A DNA stretch of 64,000 bases from Paratinospora sagittata (taxonomy: Eukaryota > Streptophyta > Magnoliopsida > Ranunculales > Menispermaceae), in assembly GCA_035771175.1 (NCBI GenBank), contig CM069593.1:42655741-42719740 (forward strand), in the 5' to 3' direction. The position numbers were made by a program, and so were the translations under genes. Shown in pieces: positions 34,301 to 46,300 of this stretch. Below the pieces are notes generated by a model. That model was not told the DNA's origin and ran no database searches. It saw nothing but the letters and a program-made list of their open reading frames with translations. Numbering within the stretch: position 1 is the stretch's first letter; each line of letters starts with the position of its first letter.

Positions 34301-37300
34301 TTGCATTGAAACATGGTAATGTTCATGAAATGTATAATGCGAGAGGCCCATGCATAGAGTTTCAAAGCATAGATCTAGCCTAAGTTAATTAGATTAGAAT
34401 TTTAAGAAAGAAAAAAAGAACAAGTACTTTTGTTATAATATCAATTTGATGTTTTGGAAAAACTAACAAAATGAAGATGGAAAAAAAGGGTTTAGGATGG
34501 GCCTCATGTTCACAAGAAGTGAGGCTTAAGCCTCATATAGCCTTGAGAGTTGAGACATAAGTGTCTAAGCGTAAGCCTCATGTTGGTGAGGTGTATTCCT
34601 CTTTGTCTACCACTGAGGCTTAAGCCTTAAGAAAATTCTCAAAACTTTGACTTTACTTCATGTCGTCCTTGCATTTTCCAAATGGGATATTTAGGTATAC
34701 ATGCGAGAGAGATCATTCATTTCTATAACCTCCCTCATTGTATAACTTCCTTGATAATAGAACACCTAAGTGATAGTAAACTCCAACTTGCTAGTTAGGT
34801 AAACAATTACCTATAGAAGTGAAGGTGAAAAAAGAAAGAAGGTGGGAGAGGACAAATGAGAAAAGTTTAGAAGAGGAAAACTTACCTTTACCTAAATTCT
34901 TTATTTAATTAATAATTATTAGTTTTTTGGTTTAGACCAAATGAGATCCCAAGCTTCCACCAAATTGGATACTGATTCAGGTCAAAGTCCAATCCAAACA
35001 AGAAATACGGTGGCTTCAAGCTACAAATATAACAACACTGAACGAAAACTCATTGTCTTTAAAGGACAGCTAATATAAAATATAGAAATTTCAATAGCTA
35101 TGTAGCCATCTTGAGGTGGATTTCTTGGTACTTAACTACTTTCTTGGACATAATCCAAATCCCATACCTTTTCTTTTGCAAGGCCAACCATACTTGTTGA
35201 TCTTGATTTGCAACCATCGTCTAAAAGTTAAACATAATTGGCTCTTTAAGTTGAAATAAATCTGAAATTTCCTTGTTTTACTGAAATAAAGAAGCTTTTT
35301 GGTAGTTAATTAGGGAATGCATTTATATGTATCTTTCACATGTACATGGGAAAATATTGTCAATTCATTGAAGGCCTCTTGAGATTGTGAACTTACTGGG
35401 TCTCTTCTCATTTTGAGATATTTGCTCTATAACATCTTTGGCATATGTTAGTCGAATTCTAGTTTATTCCTGTATAGAGTTGACATCAGTATTCTTCAGG
35501 TTTTATCTGTGAAGTTAGATGAATGGACAGATGAACAAGTTGATAATTTGCTTCATATGGGTGGAAACACTGCAGCAAACAAGAAATATGAAGCAGTCCT
35601 TCCAGATAATTTCGTAAAACCGAGACCGGATTCAGCTATTGAGGAGCGCTCTGACTTCATCAGGTAGGGGTAAGGTTATCCATTACGTTTGTTTCAACTG
35701 TATATGAGAAACAGTAACGTTCTGAATCAATGTACCTTGAACATTCAGAAGAAAATATGAGCTGCAGCAGTTCACGAGCTCAAACGTACAAAATTCTTCT
35801 TCCCATCCATCAGTCTTGGGCTCATCATCATCTAGAGTGGTTGAACCTTCAAATAGTGGTGATTATTGCACTCTTGAAGACAAGAAAAACTATGAGAAAC
35901 AAGCCACCAATAGCCGTATGCATGGACTTGGGCATGCTTTCCGGAATAGCTGGAGAAGAAAAGAGTCTGACAACAAGACATCAAAAAAGACAGACTCAGG
36001 GGTCGGTTTAACTGTATGACAATCTCTTGTTAAATCTCCGATCTGTTGTTCTATATTTCAATATGTTTTTAATTTTCACATTGGTGAATTAATGTTTCTA
36101 CTATAATTACCTGTATATAGCCTGGTATGGTTGAATTCATTGGATTGATAAAGGTCAACATTGTCCAAGGAACCAACCTAGCTATAAGAGATGTGGTGAC
36201 TAGTGATCCTTATGTTATCCTCACATTGGGACAACAAGTAAGCATTTTAGATTGATATACCCATTTTATTAATACCTTATGAATCAGAATACTGTTAATT
36301 CTGTTTATAAGTGAATGCTCGTATTTGATACAGTCAGTGAAAACGCGTGTCATAAAGAGCAACCTGAACCCAGTCTGGAATGAACAGTTAATGCTATCAA
36401 TTCCTGATCCAATACCTCCTCTAAAGCTGGTGAGTGTGGTTATCTGCTGTAATAATTTTACTATCAGAAACATGATTGAACAAGCAAAGAATGATGTAAT
36501 TCCCTTTTTGTGTTCAGTGTATCTATTCCATTTACGAAAAAGAAAATCAACTATCATGCCATACTGCAATATTTCTATATTGGTAGCGCAGTTCCAAGTT
36601 TGGGAAGTCCATATTGAGTGGTGTTTTCGCTAAATTGATTATCTTTCATTATCATTTAAAGAAGCTATATAACCATATAAACTTTCTGATATTAATTTTC
36701 ATTTGATGTTTCCTGTTTTTTAATTTACATTTTGTTAGATGGCAAGAAAATAGTACTATGCCTCAAAGGGTTTCTTCTTGTGACATTTGTTGCAATATGC
36801 TATTTCTGTTTTCCATTGACAAAGTAAATTGGAATATCATTAGAAATTGAAGAATACTAGGAGATGACAACATAGTGAAGGAAGCACATCCATACAAGTT
36901 TGCTTCAAGGTTTATTCTATCTTTTCTATGTAATGTTTACAGATCAACTCTTGTTGATTGGAACTCGTTCAATAATGAGCAATAGAACCATATTGGTTAG
37001 AAAAATGCAAATGCTTTTGTTGTTAGTGAAGTTAAACCTCATGTAAGTGCAATAATTAAATAGTTAAACCTCATGTATGGGGATTAGTGTATTATTACGC
37101 GGACTATTTAATTTAGCCTTGCATATCTGTGTTGACACCTAATGGTACTGACATGTGGGATATGCATTCGACACTTCAAAATTTTGGACGATCGATATGT
37201 AGATTTTCAAAAGAAAGGAAACTAGAAAAAGAAGAGAATAACTAATAGGTGACAATTCACTTAAGTGGGGGGAAAAGGAAAATAAAAGATTGAAAAGAAT

Positions 37301-40300
37301 TTTTTAAAAAAAAAAAACAAAGAAAAGAAAGAAGAATATAGAATATAGATTTGGAAGTAGTAATGAGAATAACCCTATCCAAATATCTAGATCCAAATTT
37401 TTGGACACTTTTTAGCCAAGTCCCCATATGCCATAATTTGAAAATGAACAAGTTTGACCTGTAGATATGTACTCAGCTATCCGCATACGACACCCACATT
37501 CGAGTCTGAGTTACATGGATTAGGAGAAAAGGAGAGGATATATTGGAAATTGAGATGATAAAGGATTCATGAGATTCCTTGGGAGGTGTACTGCAGGCCA
37601 AACTCAGTACAAAAATGATTAGTTGGAATTTTCTTTCTTTTTTTTTCTCTGGTTTTGAGAGTAACCAGTTAACTCGTTAGCATGAGATTTCTTGGCATGG
37701 GCACTGTCCATCATTGCCTATAAATTACCATCAAATATCATTAATTATAATTCATGTTTATAAACACATGAATCATCAAAATCTAAAAATAGTGTCGAAT
37801 AACCAAAATACTTTATGATGCAAAGTTATTCACATATCCGTACACTTATTTGGGCTTAACCATAGTTCTTCAAAGTCAGACTTGGTATTTGTACTCATCC
37901 TCATGCCACCTGTATGACTCTTATTATGCCATTTATTGCTGCTCTAGTATTGCCACCTGTTATTTAAGTAAGAGATTAATTGTCTATCTCAACTGGCCAA
38001 CAAGTGTTGATCTCTAGTATAGGGTTCATAACTTCTTCGTTTTTGTTGCTCATTTTCCTTCTACTTTACATAAGAGGACTCCCTTTATGACTCTGCCCTC
38101 TAGTGATGAGGCCAAGTTCACGAAAACCTGTTGTAGGTGGCACCATTTTTAGCCCATTCGCATCACTCTTGCTAATATAGTTACTATATTTGCTATTTGC
38201 TCTGTCTTCCCAAATGCCGCACTTAAATGCCACTGTGTTCTTAGTTTAGTTTTTTCTTCTAGCTGCTTCTCTTAAATAGTTAGATGTCAATTATGTGTTC
38301 TTTCATGATTTCTCAAAGGAGACAGTTCACATGATACAGCGGCTATAATTTATCCACATTTCATATTATTTTGCAACCTCCACATAGCCATATCTATAGC
38401 TTGAAACATGCTCCTATTGCCTAGTTTCAGAGATTTAGCCTTTTTAATTCTCTGTTATGTACTTCAGTTTGTTTAGAGTTGAGATGATCACTAAACATTT
38501 GTATACAACCATATTATGGTCTTTCTTTTGTATGTGGATGGCATCGATCTCCTGAAAGCTCTTCTTTTTTTTTTTTGAGAAGAGATAAAAGTATTATGTT
38601 AATATGGATAATAAAAACATGTAAACAGTGAGCATAAGGAATGCTTGAACAGCAAACAGCAACTGCAAGCCCACATGCCAGCAAGAAACACCTAACCCAA
38701 AAGCAGACAAATTACATGATAGCCTTCCAATTCCAATACCAATCAGAAAAAGAATACCCTCCACTTAATTTGGAGCAACTAACCCAACCTGCAGCTAAGA
38801 ACTTGGAAGAATCCCAGATAGAGCCAATGTCTCTAGAAACCCCATCGAAACTCCTGTTATTTCTCTCTAGCCATATAGTTCAGAGAACAGCTAAGGAAAT
38901 CATGCGGCCTAATTCTTTACTTCTCCTAGAGGCACCAGCAACATGTTTGAATAACAGGCAATGCTCGCAAGACGATGGAGCAGTAAAATTCCTTCAAATA
39001 CATGTTTCCCATTTGCGCCAAACCTGCCATGAAAGAAGAGGTGGTCCACATTCTCACGAGCCTTTAAGCATAAAACGCAACAGTGAGGAGAAATGCACCA
39101 ATGTGGCATGTGTCTTTGTAACAGTTCCTGTGTACATAACCTGTTCGGGGCATTAGCCAACCGAATACTTGAACTTTCTTTGGAATTGGGACCTTCCAAA
39201 TGTGATGACACAAGGATATTGCTGAGGTATCATGGGTATTAATGAGGTAATCAAAGAAAGACTTACATGAATAAGAGCCAGAATGATCTAAAGACCCCAG
39301 GAAACATTCATCGAGTGAAGGAGATAGCCTTATAGGATCCAGGATAGCAAGCAATGGGACGATTTCAGCTTCTTCTCTGTTTGTAAGAGATCTACGGAAA
39401 TGGAAATTTCATGAAGGTGAATGGGAAGGGCTGAGTGGGCAATGTGAAGGAAAGTGAGCAATAGGTTTATTGGCTGTGTTAGAAAGACGGAAAAGGCTAG
39501 AGAAAGAGTCGGCAAGGGGAATCCCACCACGCCAGTTATCTTCCCAAAACCGAATGACATGACCATTTCCAACTTTGAGACTGATGTGTGGCAGGAAAGA
39601 ATGGTATAGACTGGAAATATATTTCCAAGGGCTGCGGTGTGAGGTATTCGAAGTGTTCCTAGATTCCTGTCCATTGCTAGAGGACCCAAACTTGCTCCGG
39701 ATAACTTTCGCCCAAAGCGCATCCTTTTCCTTCATTAGCCTCCATAACCATTTTGCACCAAGAACCTTGTTTCTTATTTTGACATTGCCAATGTCAAGAC
39801 CACCTACATTGCGAGATTTCTGCACATTCTTCCAACTCACAAGATGAAAACCCCGACCATCATCCACACCTTTCCAGAAGGACCTCATAGACCATTCTAA
39901 AGTGGACACCACCTCCTTTGGAGCCCCAAATAGAGACAAGTAGTAACTAGGAATGGACTGCAACACTGATTTGATAAGGATAAGACGGCCTCCCCTTGAG
40001 AAGAAGCTTCTTCTCCACCTGCTCAATCTTTTATCAACCTTGTAGATCACAGGATCCCAAAATTCCTTTTTAATTGGGTTACCCCTCAATTCTACTAGCC
40101 ATAGCTCCAATGTCATCCAAATTCATATTAATGCCCACCAATTGACTTTTCTGCATATTAACCCTCAACCCAGACAATTTACAAAAGCAATGGAGGACTT
40201 CAATCAATTTAGAGACGTTATCCTCCTCTCCATGCAGGAGAAAAAGGGTGTCATCCGCATATTGAAGATGAGAAACCTCAACCCTTTCCCTACCAATAGA

Positions 40301-43300
40301 GAAACCTTGAACCACAGAACATTGGCATGCTTTTTGAACAAGACACCCGAAAACGTTAGCCACAATAGTAAAGAGGAAAAGAGATAGTGGATCTCCTTGC
40401 CTTAAACCTCTAGTGGTTGTAAACTTGTCTCTTGGCCCACCATTAATAACGACCGAATAGTTCACAGAACTAATGCAACCATTAATCCATCTTCGCCACG
40501 TGGCGCCCATACCCTTGTTTAGCAAAACATAATCCAGGAACTCCCAGTCAACCGTACCGCATGCCTTCACATAGTCGGCCTTAAACACCGCCCCTTGTTT
40601 CTTCGAGCGTCTATAATCTTCCACCACTTCATTAGCAACCAGGACCGCATTCAAAATCTGTCTATCTTTCACAAAAGCTGACTGAGAGGCACCTATGGTA
40701 GTGTGAAGAATGCATCGAAGTCTATTTGAAAGAACTTTGGCAATAATTTTATACAGGCTAGTCACCAGACTGATTGGTCTATAGTCTGAAACCTTTGTAG
40801 AGTTCACCTTCTTGGGGATGAGACAAATATAGGTTTCATTTGTCTTTTTGTTGTTGATTCTGTTTTCATAGAAATCCTCAAAGACCTTCAAAGATCCCCT
40901 TTCACAATGTTCCATGCTTTCTGATAGAAAAGCATGGTGAAACCATCTGGCCCTGGCAACTTACTCCCATCACAACTAAATACCGCTTGCCTAACCTCCT
41001 CATCAAATGGTCTTTCTAGGTAAGACATAGCATCAGAACTAATTGGAGACCAATCAATGCCATCGATCTCCCAACGGTCATCATTCCGAGCTTCAAATAG
41101 CTTCTTATAGAAGCTAACAATCACATCCACTACACCACTCTCCTCATCAACAATGCCACCATCCTCTCTTTTAATCTTTGTGATTGAGTTTCTAGCCTTT
41201 CTACTGCTCAGGATCTTGTGAAAGAATTTAGTGTTGGCATCTCCTTCCTTAAGCCATTTTAACTTTGTCTTTGGACAAATCATTCTATCTTCAATCAATG
41301 AAGCTTCTGCGAGATCAGCCACTGCCTTCTTCCTCATAGCAATTAGATTGTCATTCCACTCGGGAGACCCCTCCTTCAAATCAAGACTAGAGATCAAGTC
41401 TTTCAACTTAGCCGTCTTGTTGTTGATAGAGCCGTAGACCTGCCCATTCCATTGTTTAAGAGAACCTTTTAAATCAGACAATTTGAGCATAAAATGATGG
41501 CCAGGACGACCATAGGTCGCGGAAGAATTCCACCAAGATTCAACATTCTTCAAAAAATCTTTATGCTCGATACCAAAGTTTTCGAACTTGAAAGGTATTG
41601 GCCCCCAAGTCACATGTCTCGTGTCCAGCACAATAGGAGAATGGCCTGATGTCACCCTAGGTAAAACTTCCAGTCGAAAGTGATGGTTTGGACAAGAGAA
41701 ACCGATCAAGTCTGCAACAGATCGGGGATGATCTGCGGTTAAACCAAGTAAATTTAGCATTAAGAAGAGGAGGGTCTGGCAGCTCAACATCATTAATCAC
41801 TGAATTGAATTCTTGCATAGATCTGTTAAGCCTGGTGCTGTTAAATTTCTCATCAAGATGCCTGACGGTTTTAAAATCACCACCCAGAACTCAATTATCC
41901 CCACAAAAACTACTCAGAGCCCCTAGCTCCATTCAAAAGTGTTCTCGCAAATGATAGGAAGGACCATAGATGCCAGATAGCCACCACACCGAACCATCAG
42001 CTTCTTTGATCTGTATGGAAACTGAGAAGGCCCCCACCCAACTTTGAATCATCGCAACCAATTTGATGTCCCATGCAATAAGGATACCCCCAGCAGTCCC
42101 CCAGGCTGGAAGACTGACCCAGCTTCTGAACCTTGAGCTCCATAACCTATTGATCAAGCCACGGTCAACTGCACTCTTCTTAGTCTCCTGAAGGATAACA
42201 ATATTCGGGCTAGCCTTACAAATAGTCCTCTTAATCATCCTGCATTTCTGACCCACCCCGCACCCTCGGATATTCCATGAGAGAATCTTCATTTGGAAAC
42301 CATATTCTTCCCCTTCCAACGCCTTAGCATTTGCAATCTGCTTTTGTTGTTGGCGTACAAAATTGATCTCGAATTTTTCCTAGCCTGTCTCCGTTGAAGT
42401 CTGCGCATATTCAGGTTCATCTTCCTGATGAATTTTACCACCCTATACAAAGATCGAGATTGATTGTCTAATCTAGAGTTAACCACTGAAGTTATGTCTT
42501 CCCCTCCTCTGTTATGCTTCAAGACCTCAGAGCCACCATTCAAAGGACATTCGCATCCTCGCCAGCATGGGACTCGAGATTATTTGGCAAAGAGTCAGGA
42601 CAAAGGATGGAAGGAATATTGGAGGTTTGACCAGTGGGTTTTGGCAAGGGGGAGGAGTCATCACATTTAGAAGAAACCAAGTCCAAAGAATGCAAGGAGT
42701 GAGTTGGTAATAACTGATTGGCATCACTGTTCTGGGCTGGCAGCTCGTCGCAAGCGGCGTGCAAAGCATCAATCCCGAAGTCATCACCATCTGCGATGTC
42801 TTCAAAATCGGCATGCTCAGGTTCAGAATTGCATGAGTCCTCAGGCTCAGCATCAGAGAAGTCATCTTCTTTGTCCAGGTTTAGATCCGTCAATTCCTCC
42901 CTTTCTCCCATGATCAACTTCCCTTTATCCATCTTCAAGTTGGCCTCCCATCGTTCGCGTTTCATTTGTCAAGTCGAGGGACGTCTCAGACGAACATACC
43001 TCCCCACCTCAGATCTGGGGCTATCTTCTCCATTGTCACCATTAAGGACACTATTAGCGTACCCCGAATTTACAGACACCATCCTTTCCGTCTGCTCCTT
43101 AGACGTTGTATTCTGAAATGATTCTATGTTGCCTGGCTTGAAGACGACCTTCGATGACGCCGGAGCATCCTTTTTTTTACCAACTGTTGGGGCGTTACTA
43201 GGGCACAATTTTTGGCAGTCGCAAGTGGGAGGTCTTGACTCTGTATAAGGCTGTGGGCCAAATATGACTGGCCTATTTTTTGAAAGTTGTGGGCCCAAAG

Positions 43301-46300
43301 GACTGGCTTCATGGGTCTGTTTTTGTCGCATTTCTTTAGCCATTTGTGGGCCCATGTAAGCAGGCTTCTTTCCTTTTAAATCAAACTAGGCCTGGACCTT
43401 CTTCCTTGTAATTTCTGGGCTGGGTGCAACCACTGGTCCATGCTCCTCTCCATCAATTCGGACACCACGTTTAGGAAGCACGTTATTGCTGTTGTTCAGT
43501 GTACTGCCCCCTGCCACTAACCCTCCGCCTACCACAAAATCACCTGAGTTAATTTTTCGGGCAACGTGGCATCCATGGGTTGGATTTGGAACCTTCCTCC
43601 CCTCTCTTCTTGCTTGCTTAAATTCTTTTATCTTCAAACTTGAGCTCGCATTTGAGATTAAGCAGTCCATTTCATTACTTCCTTGGTCTCAAGGTTACAT
43701 CTTGAGTTTGAGATTAAGGGGTCCATATAATTATTTTTTCATGCATTAACATGCTTAAGTGCAGGCCTTGTGCTACAGTTAGTGCTAAATCTTAGCCTTT
43801 TGCCTCTGATAGCTTACAACTTACGGACCCTAAAGAGTATTGTAAGATTGGAGCAATGATATTTGACATTACCTATGTTGTGCACCATGTACCTAGTTCA
43901 TGGGTGCCCCTTGACAATCTCATTGGGTCATTGTGAAATTAAATGTGTTCTCTTTTATTTTATAAGGGCACTTTGACTTTGGTTTAATTGTTTGAGCTTC
44001 AGCTGGTCCTCATACTCTTTGTACTTTCTCTTGCTAATGATTCCAAGAGGTCCGCATTTGATGATTGATTTTTCTTGGGTGGTACCGTGTTTCCTGGTGT
44101 GTTAAGAAGCAACCTAGTGTATCTTGCTTTGGTGTTGAGTTTGAATGACCCCATTTTCTCACTTGTGTGCTGAGACATTTGGGATTTTTTCTCCTTTGCA
44201 AATGTCATAAACCTATACAACTCCTTTCGTATTGTATAATTATATTGCGATAATGACAGCACTACCTACATGGCGTCAATTCATTGCATTCTTGAGTCAA
44301 ACACACTGAGCTAGACCATCATTTGTTTGGGAGGGTTGCTTTCGAAACTCATTCAGGCTGTTCCTTCAGTTGACCATAATGCTAATTTCTTCACTAATGC
44401 TGCACACAAGCGTTGTTTCAATTACTCATCTCCAAACTTGTTTGTCCTAGATGACACAATTTGTTCAACTATTTCCTGAACTTATTATTACTCAGGCCTG
44501 TTGTATGGTTGCATTTCTTTCCTTATTTATTGTGGCTTGTTCACCAAGTTATACAGTAATTTATATATTCTCCTTGTGAGGTAATAATTTACAAGATTTT
44601 CAACCTCACATAAATTTTTCCGAAGTGTTATAATTTAATTCTCTTTGCAATTTCGGTATGAACACTAGAAGACTCCTGTTTGGACACAACCTTCAAGAAA
44701 ATTTCAACCCACAATTGTCCCAGTCAATGTTTTTTCTTAGGTTTGTTTAGAGAATCCTTCTATCTCGAACTACCATTTCCACTTCTCTCATTTATGTTGT
44801 TCCAATTCAATTCACCTGAACTTTGTTGAATCATACACCACTATGCTAATCAATGGTTTTTCTTTGTTTTGTTAACATAATCCTTTCAGACTTCCACATC
44901 CAGTTTCCTTTCATTGTGTATCCAACATGAGGAAACCCTGAAAGTATTGAGATACTTTTGGGTCCAAGGTTGTAATATGACATTTAACATTAAGTAGCAA
45001 CATAACTTACCTCTTGCTTTCTGTTGCAAAGAAAATGGAAAATGAACATCTCATGAGTCTGCTAGCTGGTCAAACATCTTGCTTGCAGGGTAAGAGTCGT
45101 TGGATGGGGTATCAACCAATGTTAACAATGAGTGTCACACAGTAGTTCAGAGAAACATCTACTGGAACGGATAAATTGTTGGACCTGTCTTATCAAGCTT
45201 ATCATTTGTAATAATTTTATATACTTTTCTCATACACTTTCATTGTCGCTGTTGTATTATTGAAAGACACTGTTTTAAGAAGGAAAACCCTTGAAGTCAT
45301 TAGAGTTTTTGGGTTTTAGCTTTAATTTTGTCTTCATTCTTTAATTTACGAATCCTAATTACTATTGAATCTCCCTGTATTATCAATATGTTTGTAGTTG
45401 GTAGAATTGCCAATTGTATTGCTTCCCCTTTCAACAAGGATACAAATGTCAAGAAATACAATAAAGGAAAATTGAAACTAGTTGTTTCTCATTTGTGTGA
45501 ATTTAAATGTGGTGTTCTATGACTGAATAAATGTGCAACCATCTTTCTTTAGAACATGCAAACTCCATCAAAACCAAATTGACAGAAAGTGGCATGCCAA
45601 TGCCAAACGCAGTTCTTCTGCATGAATATTAACGACCTTTCACTTGTCAATCTTTTGATAAAGTGGTGATTTCTGACCATTGGTTTGAGTGGGAGATGCA
45701 TCCTAATGATGCAAGGGATGCAAGCTGGGAGATTATCAGTTTGATTTCCAGCTTACCTCTTGAAAAAAAATAAAAAATGAAAAAAAAAAACAATAAAAGC
45801 TTTATAAACCATCACAAAGTAAGATATCATAAAAGTGATAGAGGTTCACTTAACAAGAAGCTAAGAGAGACCAAAGTCAAGTGTTGTTACTCTCTTTTTA
45901 TTTCTTTGCTTTTCATTAATGGTCCTTGATATATTCAAATTTGTGATTGTAAAAACTGCATGTGATTAAGATTGTGTCACTTGATTGCACAGTATGAAGA
46001 CAATGTGTACAACATGGGCAACTATTAAAGAGGCTTATTTACTGGTTGGCCTTTGACAGTACTGATGTGAATGCTTGAAATGGGAACACTTATTTATTTT
46101 TTGAATGGTTTGCCCATGTTGTTTGCAGAAAGTTTATGACAAGGACACATTTACAACCGACGACCACATGGGAGAAGCAGAGATTAACATTCAACCTCTG
46201 GTCTATGCTGCCAAAGATTATGAAAATTCTAACAGCCATAAATCGATGCAACTTGGGAGATGGGTTGCAACCAAAGACAACAGCCTTGTAAAAGACAGTA

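Larger units (their letters stand above)
38570..43690 (-). mobile_element. L1-type LINE, 5'-truncated but largely collinear, in intron 7
   Basis: A T-run at about 38570-38580 marks the poly(A) tail of a minus-strand insertion. The minus-strand order is an acidic linker region, endonuclease, RT and zinc-binding tail. The gag-like RNA-binding part upstream is missing, so the copy is 5' truncated near 43.7 kb. Several frameshifts break it, but the RT active site YADD is intact. No target duplication was pinned down. It lies antisense to the host gene and enlarges the intron by about 5 kb. Confidence 0.92.

Noticed and set aside
38641..39156. 171-codon plus-strand ORF in intron 7
   Set aside because: Overlaps the LINE 3' end and zinc-binding region on the minus strand, with no family resemblance.
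42718..43116. 132-codon plus-strand serine-rich ORF
   Set aside because: Mirror of the acidic LINE linker on the minus strand.
45660..45800. tRNA gene
   Set aside because: Only loose A- and B-box-like motifs and a poly(A) tail; no cloverleaf. Kept only as a weak SINE suggestion.
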